NCBI GenBank assembly: GCA_964384675.1
Contig: CAYLNK010000101.1
Location: forward strand, 1-19,783
Direction: 5' to 3'
DNA from: CAYLNK01 sp964384675
Lineage (GTDB): Bacteria > Acidobacteriota > Thermoanaerobaculia > UBA5066
Length of the DNA: 19,783 nt
Shown in pieces: positions 1-6,335 of the stretch. The notes under the pieces were generated by a model that worked only from the letters and a program-made list of their open reading frames with translations, had not been told where the DNA came from and did not search any database. Position numbers and translations under genes: made by a program. Position 1 is the first letter of the stretch, and each line of letters starts with the position of its first letter.

Positions 1-18
1 GCCACCAATGATCTGCGG

Positions 19-852
19 TTGCCGTCCTCCCTAAGATGGATCAATAGCGTCATGGCGACCGGAATTGATCTTCCTGGCTGCCTGCACTACGACTGGCAGG
101 AGAATCACTTTCGCGCTCTCACCGCCGAGGCCAGCGCTGTCACGAGGAGGATCGCCGTGCCCGTGGAGGAAGCTACTCGCGCTGAGGAGACTTCCACTCG
201 GACTAACCGGTTTCTGGAGGCCCTCGCGATCGTACTTCCAGCCTTCTCGCTACTCCCGCCCATTACCGATCCGACGGCAAGGGCTGCGCTGGCCCTAAAC
301 ATCGAGGCCGAGAAGCGAATGATGTATCGGTACATCTACGGGGGCCTGTCGCATCCCGAGTATGAGGCGTTTCGATCGGGCACGGCCTTCCAGACACGCG
401 ACCGACTCATCGATTCCGCCGAGAGGTTTCACCAAGCCGAGAGAAATCTCACGATACTCCTCGAGACGAGGGAACTGACGAAGGAAGTTCGTCCACACGC
501 GCAGCGAGTCATTCTCGACGTCGTCAACGGGACACGATCCATCGAAGACGTACGCAGTGAGCTGGAACACGTGCGCGCCATTATTGAGGCAGCGCTCGAG
601 GCGATGCCTACCACTACGTCGCTCTACGTTACATCCAGCGCCCAGTTTGTGCTGGGCCTCCTTGAGGGTGCCGAGAGCCTGTCAGGGCATGGCAGCCCGA
701 TTGTTGCGATGCAATCGCTGAAGGCCCTCTTCGAGGCTCTTCACGGTGTACACCAGGCGAAAAGGACTGCGGAGTTCTATAGCTTTCTCGGGCGGCAGTA
801 TCCGCTATCCTGGATCGCTGCGGTCCATGGTCAGAGGACAAGACAGGAATAG
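19..852 (+). CDS. Hypothetical protein in first integron cassette (5' end uncertain)
   Basis: I do not recognise the family. The frame is open to base 1 without a stop, so the gene may begin outside the window. Candidate starts are TTG at 19 and ATG at 52, where the protein reads MATGIDLPG. The product is about 265-277 residues, mostly charged amphipathic helix with one moderately hydrophobic stretch (ALAIVLPAFSLLPPI, about residues 68-82 from the TTG) that could be a membrane-associated or buried helix. No signal peptide or catalytic motif is visible. The stop lies 19 bases before a complete attC site, the position expected for a gene carried in an integron cassette. Such genes are commonly of unknown function. 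I am confident that this is a real gene, not of what it does. Confidence 0.65.
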   Translation: MPSSLRWINSVMATGIDLPGCLHYDWQENHFRALTAEASAVTRRIAVPVEEATRAEETSTRTNRFLEALAIVLPAFSLLPPITDPTARAALALNIEAEKRMMYRYIYGGLSHPEYEAFRSGTAFQTRDRLIDSAERFHQAERNLTILLETRELTKEVRPHAQRVILDVVNGTRSIEDVRSELEHVRAIIEAALEAMPTTTSLYVTSSAQFVLGLLEGAESLSGHGSPIVAMQSLKALFEALHGVHQAKRTAEFYSFLGRQYPLSWIAAVHGQRTRQE

Positions 853-871
853 CGCAATGCCGGGGCGCGCA

Positions 872-930
872 GCTCAACAACCGCGTGCACCGGACTCCCT
901 TCGCTCGCCGGTGACGGCCAAGGGTTAGGC
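872..930 (+). other. attC recombination site 1 (integron cassette)
   Basis: The site is 59 bases long. It starts with the outer core GCTCAAC (RYYYAAC) and ends with GTTAGGC (GTTRRRY). The inner arms CGTGCACCGG and CCGGTGACG pair except for one unpaired G, which matches the extra-helical base that guides integrase to the bottom strand in known attC sites. A short TTCG-type apex separates the arms. It lies immediately after the stop of the first cassette gene and in the same orientation. Cassette cleavage would fall after G924. Confidence 0.85.
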
Positions 931-935
931 CGCGC

Positions 936-941
936 TAGACT
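936..941 (+). promoter_or_regulatory. Possible -10 element (TAGACT)
   Basis: TAGACT fits the TANNNT form of a -10 hexamer and lies nine bases before the GTG start of the metallophosphoesterase. A transcript starting there would have almost no leader. No convincing -35 or Shine-Dalgarno element is seen. Supported only by recurrence of the same spacing at other starts in this window. Confidence 0.3.
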
Positions 942-950
942 CGTCGGAGC

Positions 951-1826
951 GTGGGAAGGGGCAAACACTATTCGTGGTGGCGGCGATATGGCGAGAAGGC
1001 CGAAGCATTCTTGTATCGCGATGGCTGGGCGGCGTCACTGGCGTACGCCCTGCGGCTTCAAGGACGCTTGGTCAGCCGAACCCACCGCTTTGCTGTATCC
1101 ACAGCTACTATTCAGGCACCACTCCGCGTCGCGTTCGCATCCGATCTACATGCGGGCCCACTTACAGACTCTCGCTTGTTTCAATCGGTCGGGGCCGCAA
1201 TCGATCAATTGGCACCACATCTGATTCTTCTTGGCGGTGATTACGTCGGCCTCCATGAACGCCACATCGAAGCGCTTCGACCCTTCCTCAAGGCTCTCAA
1301 CGCGTCGTATGGCGTCCTGGCGGTCCTTGGCAACCACGATCTCTGGCTCGATGATCGCCATATTCAGGCGGTGATTGCCGATGCCAGGGTAGTAGTCCTC
1401 TCCAATCAACTATTCCGTCTCCCACCACCTTTCGACCGAGTAGCCGTGTTCGGCTTGGACGAACCCGGGACGGGCGCGCCCGATGCCCTCCCCCTAGCCC
1501 AAGCGCCGCGCACCGACTTTCGCATACTTCTCATGCACTCTCCCCTCGGTCTCAAGCACGTCGCGACAGACCTCTTCGACGTCGCTTTCGCAGGTCACAC
1601 TCACGGGGGGCAGATAGCGCTTCCAAGAGGCATCCCAATTGTCTTGCCTAGGGGCTCAGGGCAACGCAGATACGCCGCCGGACACTTCCGCTTAGACTCA
1701 CGCAGGCAACTCCTCGTTAGTCGGGGGGTGGGCATGAGCGATATTCCCGTGCGCCTCTTCTCACCTTCAGAGGTTCACCTTTGCACTTTCGAGCCTGCGA
1801 ACACTGCCAGGGCGAGCACGGCCTAA
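951..1826 (+). CDS. YkuE/YaeI-type metallophosphoesterase
   Basis: This is a calcineurin-like metallophosphoesterase of 291 residues, close in layout to YkuE/YaeI enzymes that hydrolyse phosphomonoesters or phosphodiesters with two bound metals. All signature blocks are present: SDLHAGP (Asp65, His67), GGDYV (Asp97), GNHD (Asn128, His129), LLMHSP (His196) and GHTHGGQ (His216, His218). The N-terminal 55 residues are basic and lack the twin-arginine or transmembrane leader of some relatives, so a cytoplasmic or membrane-peripheral location is likely. The start is GTG, 20 bases after attC1, with no good Shine-Dalgarno. The TAA stop is embedded in the GCCTAAC core of the following attC half-site, a classic cassette arrangement. 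Substrate cannot be inferred. Confidence 0.9.
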   Translation: MGRGKHYSWWRRYGEKAEAFLYRDGWAASLAYALRLQGRLVSRTHRFAVSTATIQAPLRVAFASDLHAGPLTDSRLFQSVGAAIDQLAPHLILLGGDYVGLHERHIEALRPFLKALNASYGVLAVLGNHDLWLDDRHIQAVIADARVVVLSNQLFRLPPPFDRVAVFGLDEPGTGAPDALPLAQAPRTDFRILLMHSPLGLKHVATDLFDVAFAGHTHGGQIALPRGIPIVLPRGSGQRRYAAGHFRLDSRRQLLVSRGVGMSDIPVRLFSPSEVHLCTFEPANTARASTA

Positions 1827-1844
1827 CAACGGCGTGCAGCGGAC
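1821..1844 (+). other. Truncated attC half-site 2
   Basis: GCCTAAC followed by AACGGCGTGCAGCGGAC is the left half of an attC site, close to the left half of the complete site at 2277. No matching CCGCTGACG or GTTRRRY right half follows within 150 bases. Instead the sequence passes directly into coding similarity for a DHFR-like protein. The site is therefore broken, probably by a deletion that fused two cassettes. Confidence 0.7.
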
Positions 1845-1960
1845 TGGTTGTGGGAACGTTCCTGACATTGGATGGCGTGATGCAGGCGCCCCGCGGTCCC
1901 GATGAGGATCGCGACGGCGGCTTCCGGCACGGCGGGGGGTTTGTGCCCTGCTTCGATGAA
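1844..1960 (+). pseudogene. Fragment of RibD/dihydrofolate reductase-like gene
   Basis: The frame reads LVVGTFLTLDGVMQAP, then GGFRHGG and FVPCFDE, which is the typical N-terminal strand and following loop of the RibD C-terminal/DHFR-like reductases. There is no start codon of its own: similarity begins right at the broken attC half-site. After about 39 residues the family resemblance stops, although the frame stays open to about 2074 (length as read from the GTG/ATG frame opening at 1781). I find no convincing continuation in either other frame. It is best read as a decayed cassette gene that lost its 5' end in the deletion that broke attC2 and its 3' part by a further rearrangement. Confidence 0.6.
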
Positions 1961-2022
1961 CGGGTTGTTCAGTCCCACGAGACAGGGAAATGGCTACGGG
2001 ATTACCATCAGGCTTCTGATGA

Positions 2023-2244
2023 GCACGCCAATGCTCGAGGGCTGTTCGGCGAAACAGGACCTGGGAGATCCTGAACGGCCGAGCAGCAGAAGCCGTCCGA
2101 ACGCTTGGTGGCATGTTCATTCGACCGGGAGACGGTCCCGGATACGTCCTGTTGCTTGACGTCAATGCAGCCATGACGATGAGTGGTGTAGAACGAACTT
2201 CAGAGGGGATTCTGTCGGTGATTGACGTCCTAGAGAGAGGCTAG
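2023..2244 (+). other. Short open frame, possible 3' gene remnant
   Basis: In the stretch between the DHFR-like fragment and attC3 one frame is open from just after a TGA at 2020 to a TAG at 2242. It reads residues such as MFIRPGDGPGYVLLLDV and ends GILSVIDVLERG. The composition is protein-like, but there is no good start codon before an internal ATG at about 2113. It may be the surviving 3' end of a cassette gene. No family is recognised. Confidence 0.3.
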
Positions 2245-2276
2245 CTCGGCGCGGAATTGCAGGCACACAAAACGCC

Positions 2277-2334
2277 GCCCAACAACGACGTGCAGCGGGC
2301 GAGCGTCGCTCGCCGCTGACGTCATGGGTTGGGC
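2277..2334 (+). other. attC recombination site 3 (integron cassette)
   Basis: This 58-base site is the clearest in the window. The outer cores are GCCCAAC and GTTGGGC, exact inverted complements. The inner arms ACGTGCAGCGGGCGAG and CTCGCCGCTGACGT pair with one extra G in the left arm at the position expected for the extra-helical base, a second bulged G nearer the apex, and a short loop around CGT. It terminates the cassette that begins after attC1 and opens the last cassette. Confidence 0.92.
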
Positions 2335-2389
2335 CGCGAAGAGCTCAATCACTTGAAGCATCAACGGCCCGTTTCTCAGGTCTTGGAGC

Positions 2390-2395
2390 GGAGGG
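2390..2395 (+). promoter_or_regulatory. Shine-Dalgarno GGAGGG for the membrane-anchored cassette protein
   Basis: GGAGGG lies five bases before TTG 2401 and decides in favour of that start over the TTG at 2329, which falls inside the attC core. Confidence 0.5.
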
Positions 2396-2400
2396 CGCGA

Positions 2401-2892
2401 TTGAAAATACCAGACTCGGTCGTAGTGGCTGCTATCGCTGGCATTGTCTCTCTGGTCGTTGCCACCCTCGCGCAGGCGGTTGCTGTCGTTCTGGCGCGGC
2501 GTCAAAGGACTCTCGGTGAGCTTCAACTCCAGCGCCATCTCACGGAGAAGCTCTACGATCTCCGGCTTCAACGATACACTGACGCCTTCGTTGCCACTGA
2601 CCGCTTGAAGGCACAGTCAATCCTGGAGCGTGGCCAGGCTCCTGGCCACTTCGCAGGCGTGTCGCGAGACCTCGAAGCGTGGTTTTCCAGTGCGGCGCTT
2701 GTCGTGTCACCAACGTCCCTCAAGGCCTATTACGAGCTTCGGGACGCACTATCGGCGGTGTCGGCCCTTCCATGCTCCGACAATGACCTCATGCGCGTGT
2801 GGGCTGCGAAGTACGCACTCCGCCAGTCTCTTCGAGATGACGTCAAGCTCCTTTATGCCGAGGAGGCGCCTCCCCACACCGCGGCCGCCTGA
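2401..2892 (+). CDS. Small membrane-anchored protein in last integron cassette
   Basis: The frame opens at TTG 2329 inside the attC core, but TTG 2401 with a GGAGGG site five bases upstream is the better start and gives 163 residues. From that start, residues 5-32 (VVVAAIAGIVSLVVATLAQAVAV with flanks) form one transmembrane helix, followed by a basic RRQR stop-transfer and a helical soluble domain that includes LTEKLYDLRLQRYTDAF. The likely topology is a single N-terminal anchor with the domain in the cytoplasm. Short proteins of this one-helix type are common in integron cassettes and have no agreed function. Unlike the previous cassettes, no attC follows the stop. Confidence 0.7.
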   Translation: MKIPDSVVVAAIAGIVSLVVATLAQAVAVVLARRQRTLGELQLQRHLTEKLYDLRLQRYTDAFVATDRLKAQSILERGQAPGHFAGVSRDLEAWFSSAALVVSPTSLKAYYELRDALSAVSALPCSDNDLMRVWAAKYALRQSLRDDVKLLYAEEAPPHTAAA

Positions 2893-2996
2893 GAGCGGGA
2901 GAGAAAGCCGGCAGGCGCAAGCGGATCCGGTCGTGAGGTGAGCTACGATGTGCGACGAAGGCGCCGGCCTGGCAGATTGAGCTGCGCGGATCCCGG

Positions 2997-3374
2997 GTGG
3001 AGGTGTCTGTGCGGACGGTGGTCGCCGGTATCGAGGGCGAACTCAGGCGATGCAAGGGGCTCACCGAAGCGGCGATGGACCGGCTACCCGACGCCGATCT
3101 CGCCGCCAGGGTGGGCGGGACGTCGAGCTCCGTCGCGAGGATCGCCTGGCACGTCAGCGGCAACTTGCCGTCGCGCTTGACGGACCTCCTGGGACTCCTG
3201 GGACACGTCAGCTACCACGTGCGTCAGATCGCTTTCGCGTCGAGGGAGCGGCCTGGTGACGGAGGGCGCTTCCTGAGCATCCTCCCTGGCTTCCGCGAAT
3301 ACGACGAACAGCCCGGTCCCAGGCGTGAACGTCGCCGTCCGGCGGGCTGTAGACCCTTGGGTCCGCGTCGATAG
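2997..3374 (+). CDS. DinB/DUF1572-like protein with internal deletion
   Basis: The N-terminal part (GELRRCKGLTEAAMDRL, then IAWHVSGNLPSRLTDLL) and the C-terminal part (GHVSYHVRQIAF, then FLSILPGFREYDEQPG) match the two ends of DUF1572/DinB-type four-helix bundle proteins, which carry a metal-binding His in each part. In intact relatives roughly 80-90 residues lie between these blocks. Here they are joined directly after LTDLL. The last 20 residues are Arg-rich and unlike the family. The frame is open for 125 residues from GTG 2997, and could start further upstream since the frame is open there. It is probably a non-functional remnant of an in-frame deletion, though expression cannot be excluded. 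Confidence 0.55.
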   Translation: MEVSVRTVVAGIEGELRRCKGLTEAAMDRLPDADLAARVGGTSSSVARIAWHVSGNLPSRLTDLLGLLGHVSYHVRQIAFASRERPGDGGRFLSILPGFREYDEQPGPRRERRRPAGCRPLGPRR

Positions 3375-3383
3375 AGCCCAGCG

Positions 3384-4034
3384 ATGCCCGAGCCCCTTCC
3401 TCCCGTCTATCGAAGACGAACTCCCCACGAGGTCCTTCAGTCTTCGAAGAAAGCGACCCTGAAGACGCTGAGCACGCGGGTGGGGTCCGTCCTCCGCCAG
3501 CGGGACCTCGGGATCTGCTACCTCGCAGCCGGGCGTGAGGGAGACGCCCTGGCGATCCTCGACCACGCTCATCGCGGCATCACGTTCCGCGGCAAGTACG
3601 ACGTCTGGTACGCCGCGGCGTCCGCGTGCGTGGCTTCCAGGCATGTTCGCCGCGTGGTGTTGCGGGAGCCGGTGGACAGCGGGGAGGTTCAGCGTTTCCT
3701 GAATCCCCCGGCCCACGCCGTCATCTCCCAGCCCCTGCTCTGGACGGCTCCGTTCGTGCGGCGCCACGTCGCCGTCGAGCAGAGCCGCTTTCAGCCCTCC
3801 TTCTCGCACGCGAGACCCGAGGTCGCGATCGAGGCGCTCGCCTGGTGGAGCGCCACTCTGATCTTCTTCCTCGAGATGGCCCAGCTCGGCTATCCGCCTC
3901 AGGTGCCCGATCCCGACGTCAGAGAGCTCGAGACGTCCCTGGAGGAGGCCCTCGCCCGCCTGGGAGCCATCCTGGGCCCAGGGTCTACCCGGCGAACCGG
4001 TCGGCCGACGCTCAGGCGCGATCCGAGGGTGTGA
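3384..4034 (+). CDS. Hypothetical helical protein
   Basis: A 216-residue protein from ATG 3384, nine bases after the stop of the DinB-like frame. I do not recognise the family. The N-terminal third contains a helix pair resembling a TPR unit (RDLGICYLAAGREGDALAIL), and the C-terminal part is helical (WWSATLIFFLEMAQLGYPP, then a Glu-rich LETSLEEALARLG). No signal peptide or catalytic motif is visible. The middle section (about residues 88-145) is less protein-like and could mark a past frameshift or deletion. A long antisense frame over the same region is poorer in composition and is rejected. Confidence 0.6.
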   Translation: MPEPLPPVYRRRTPHEVLQSSKKATLKTLSTRVGSVLRQRDLGICYLAAGREGDALAILDHAHRGITFRGKYDVWYAAASACVASRHVRRVVLREPVDSGEVQRFLNPPAHAVISQPLLWTAPFVRRHVAVEQSRFQPSFSHARPEVAIEALAWWSATLIFFLEMAQLGYPPQVPDPDVRELETSLEEALARLGAILGPGSTRRTGRPTLRRDPRV

Positions 4035-4100
4035 TGTACGCGCCCCGGCCGACCGTGGCGGCTGGCTTCCCGGCGTTCTCAGCGCGGGCAGTCCGCTCCG

Positions 4101-4532
4101 TCAGAGGTCGAAGTCCCACCGGATCGTCTCGCCCGTCCTGAGGGCGACGCGCTGCTCCGGCAGGTCCGCGCTGCCGAACGCGCGCGGCTCCGCCAGGTCG
4201 AACGCATGCACGTACCAGCCCCAGACGTGGTACGTGGACGGCGACGCCGGCTGCTCGACGATCTTCATCTCGAGTGTGTGGTGCCGTGAGGTGTCGGGAG
4301 GCAGCGGGATGCCAACGTAGTAGCGGTAGCTTGCGCCCGTTGTCGTCCCCCCGACAGGCAAACGGGTTCCGTCGAGGATGACCTCCAAGGTGAACCCGGG
4401 GGCGGCTTCGTGCTTCTCCACGCTGCCCGCGATCTCCATCCTCCGGCCCTCCGCCGAGGGTTCGGTCGGAGAACGCTGGCATGCTACGAGCGCGATCACC
4501 GCCATCGTCATCAGGCCGTTTCGTATTCTCAT
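4101..4532 (-). CDS. Small predicted lipoprotein
   Basis: The 143-residue product begins MRIRNGLMTMAVIALVACQRS, with a basic n-region, a short hydrophobic core and a lipobox LVAC, so it should be lipid-modified and exported. A GTG lies immediately before the chosen ATG. The mature part is beta-rich and contains paired hydrophobic and aromatic segments (YRYYVGIPLPP, HVWGWYVHAF). It ends in a strand that may close a beta-sandwich (IRWDFDL). I recognise no family. It is divergent from the BPL_N lipoprotein gene, with about 90 bases between the starts, and convergent with the helical gene on its other side. Confidence 0.75.
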   Translation of the reverse strand: MRIRNGLMTMAVIALVACQRSPTEPSAEGRRMEIAGSVEKHEAAPGFTLEVILDGTRLPVGGTTTGASYRYYVGIPLPPDTSRHHTLEMKIVEQPASPSTYHVWGWYVHAFDLAEPRAFGSADLPEQRVALRTGETIRWDFDL

Positions 4533-4611
4533 CACGGTCTTTTCGCCGCAAGACCCGTGCCGTACGCTCTCGAGGACGCAGGGCTACCCGGGCACCCGGG
4601 TGGCGGCGTGC

Positions 4612-4617
4612 TAGCTT
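4612..4617 (+). promoter_or_regulatory. Possible -10 element (TAGCTT)
   Basis: TAGCTT precedes GTG 4624 by six bases, the spacing expected for a nearly leaderless transcript. No clear -35 element or Shine-Dalgarno is visible. Confidence 0.3.
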
Positions 4618-4623
4618 CTTGCC

Positions 4624-5403
4624 GTGCGCGCCACCAGGATGGACCAGCACCGTCGGCAGCTCCTCTGTCTCGTCCTCGTCGCGCTCAGCGTTTTGGGTTG
4701 TGACGGAGCGGGCCGCTCCTCGGTTCCGCTGACGTCCGACCGTGTGCCCTCCGTCCTTCTGTTCAATGGAACCGGGACGTCCCCCAACGACGTCGCGGCG
4801 ATCGAGACACTCCTGGCCAGGAGCGAGATCTCGTACTCGACCGCAGGCTCGGCGCAGCTCGACGAGATGGACGCGGCGCGACTGCGTACCTATCGGCTCG
4901 TCATCATCCCCGGCGGAGAATTCACCCGCATCGGGAACGGCATCCGGAAGGAGACGGCCGTGAAGCTCCGGGACGCCGTGCAGTCCGGTGTGAGCTACGT
5001 CGGCATCTGCGCCGGGGCGTTCTTCGCCGGCCGCTCGCCCTACAACGGCCTGGACCTGACCTCCGGCGTGCCGTTCGGCTTCTACTCGGCCGAGGCGCGT
5101 GGTGTCCGCAAGACGGCCGTGGCGATCTCGGGTGCCGGAACGCCGACCCTGGATCAGTACTGGGAGGATGGCCCTCAGCTGACCGGCTGGGGCGAGGTGG
5201 TCGGCAGGTACCCCGATGGGACGCCGGCCGTGGTGCAGGGGAAGTCCGGAAGCGGATGGGTCATCCTCTCCGGGGTCCATCCGGAGGCTCCGGAGAGCTG
5301 GCGTCGTGGCCTGGACTTCAGCACACCGGCGAGCGTCGACCACGCCTATGCCGTGACCCTCATCCGCTCGGCCCTGGAGCGGCGGCCGCTGCCGCATTTC
5401 TGA
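4624..5403 (+). CDS. BPL_N-type (class I amidotransferase-like) lipoprotein
   Basis: The 259-residue product starts with a lipoprotein signal ending ALSVLGC (Cys26). The mature part has the BPL_N/GATase1-like flavodoxin fold: VPSVLLFNG as first strand, VIIPGGEF, the nucleophile elbow GICAGAFFAG (Cys129) and SGVHPEAPE (His219, Glu221). This set is the Cys-His-Glu arrangement of class I glutamine amidotransferases, shared with the N-terminal domain of eukaryotic biotin-protein ligase. The actual substrate in bacteria is not established. GTG 4624 and ATG 4639 are both possible starts; neither has a good Shine-Dalgarno, and both keep the lipobox. An extra copy of the last 17 codons and downstream bases occurs at 9075. 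Confidence 0.8.
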   Translation: MRATRMDQHRRQLLCLVLVALSVLGCDGAGRSSVPLTSDRVPSVLLFNGTGTSPNDVAAIETLLARSEISYSTAGSAQLDEMDAARLRTYRLVIIPGGEFTRIGNGIRKETAVKLRDAVQSGVSYVGICAGAFFAGRSPYNGLDLTSGVPFGFYSAEARGVRKTAVAISGAGTPTLDQYWEDGPQLTGWGEVVGRYPDGTPAVVQGKSGSGWVILSGVHPEAPESWRRGLDFSTPASVDHAYAVTLIRSALERRPLPHF

Positions 5404-5429
5404 GGGGCCGGCCCCTCGGTGTGGGACCG
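5349..5429 (+). repeat. Direct repeat copy A (3' end of BPL_N gene)
   Basis: This segment, from TGCCGTGACCCTCATCCG through the stop codon into the flanking GC-rich hairpin region, recurs at 9075-9155 with about ten differences by eye. In both copies the frame encodes AVTLIRSALERRP followed by a short tail and TGA. Confidence 0.8.
5402..5417 (+). terminator. Perfect 16-base palindrome after BPL_N stop; weak terminator candidate
   Basis: GAGGGGCCGGCCCCTC is its own reverse complement and overlaps the last two bases of the TGA stop. A second GTGGG/CCCAC pair follows. There is no T-run, so intrinsic termination is uncertain; the copy downstream at 9075 has lost the symmetry. Confidence 0.3.
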
Positions 5430-5550
5430 GCCGTGCCCTGGCCCCACGTCGTGGGAGATCAGCTGAAGGGGTGCGTGGACGCCCGCACCGGGATCAGGGC
5501 ATGGCCGCTTGGAGGGGCCGAGGGCAGGGATCAGGCCGGGACGAGCGACG

Positions 5551-5655
5551 GAGCGAGTTCGCCCAGCCCTGCGGTGTGAGCCGATCGATCGCCGACAAGG
5601 GATGCGCGGCGACCCGTAGCAGGACGTCGCGCAGGCAGGTCCTCACCGTCTTCGC
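5551..5655 (-). pseudogene. Remnant of IS66-family transposase C-terminus
   Basis: On the minus strand the frame reads CLRDVLLRVAAHP, then AIDRLTPQGWA. This matches the pattern at the end of IS66-type transposases, where a YLRDVL helix is followed by HP, ID-L-P and a terminal W. Only some 35 residues remain and no N-terminal DDE domain or terminal inverted repeat is visible. It lies in the otherwise gene-free 5404-5787 interval. Residue-level similarity is by eye and moderately convincing. Confidence 0.5.
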
Positions 5656-5787
5656 GCGGGTCGGGTGTTGCCCGTAGTCGTGAACCCGCGGTGGCCGGCG
5701 AAATCGCGTGCGGCGGACCTGCCCCGCGTGCGATAACGGTCGAGGCTCGATGGGGAAGGAGCCGCCCCTTGACGGAGGAGACACGCC

Positions 5788-6249
5788 ATGAACAAGGTGA
5801 CGCCGTTCCTCATGTTCAACGACCAGCTCGAAGCGGCGATCGAGTTCTATACGGCGACGTTCCCGAACTCGGAGGTGCGCAGCGTCGCCCGCACCGGCGA
5901 GGGCGGTCCCATCAGCTCGGCCGAATTCGTCGTAGGCGGCCAGCTCTTCATGGGCTTCAACGGAGGTGCGTACTTCTGCTTCTCGGAGGGGGTCTCGCTC
6001 TACGTGGACTGCGTCGATCAGGATGAAGTTGATGAATACTGGGACAAGCTCGTGAAGGCAGGTGGGAAGCCCACGCAATGCGGTTGGATCAAGGATCCCT
6101 TCGGGCTCTCCTGGCAGATCGTCCCGAGACGATTCATGGAGCTGATCGGTGATGGCGACGCCAGGAAGGTGAAGGCCGTGATGGAAGCCATGATGACGAT
6201 GGTGAAGCTCGACGTGGCTCAGCTCGAGAGGGCCTACAACGAGGCGTAG
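5788..6249 (+). CDS. VOC/PhnB-like (3-demethylubiquinone methyltransferase-type fold) protein
   Basis: The 153-residue product has the vicinal-oxygen-chelate fold in PhnB arrangement: TPFLMFNDQLEAAIEFYTA at the start, VGGQLFMGFNGG, a SLYVDC strand, then QCGWIKDPFGLSWQIVP, the last beta-hairpin of the family. The chelating His or Glu positions of catalytic VOC enzymes are not obvious, so it may bind rather than convert a small molecule. The start is well supported by GGAGGAG at 5774-5780, seven bases before ATG. Single-gene unit following the IS66 remnant. Such proteins are common in soil bacteria with no assigned substrate. Confidence 0.88.
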   Translation: MNKVTPFLMFNDQLEAAIEFYTATFPNSEVRSVARTGEGGPISSAEFVVGGQLFMGFNGGAYFCFSEGVSLYVDCVDQDEVDEYWDKLVKAGGKPTQCGWIKDPFGLSWQIVPRRFMELIGDGDARKVKAVMEAMMTMVKLDVAQLERAYNEA

Positions 6250-6323
6250 TCGTGCTCGTGCGGTCGGGCGCCCTCGAGCTGGAACGGCGACTGGCGAGCC
6301 CGGCTCGGCGCTCTCGGACGGTT

Positions 6324-6329
6324 TATCCT
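6324..6329 (+). promoter_or_regulatory. Possible -10 element (TATCCT) before Nudix remnant
   Basis: TATCCT lies six bases before GTG 6336, which is the natural start of the Nudix-like frame. The same hexamer precedes two other genes in this window. Confidence 0.35.
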
Positions 6330-6335
6330 GGCCGC

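Noticed and set aside
2893..2996. Possible attC after the last cassette gene
   Set aside because: No RYYYAAC/GTTRRRY pair or CGTGCAGCGG-like arm can be found.
3084..3809. 241-residue minus-strand frame
   Set aside because: Low-complexity charged reading with no motif, antisense to the DinB-like and helical genes.
4012..5397. Long minus-strand open frame opposite the BPL_N gene
   Set aside because: Arg/Gly/Asp-rich composition without motifs, antisense to a protein with clear lipobox and active-site motifs; typical shadow of GC-rich coding sequence.
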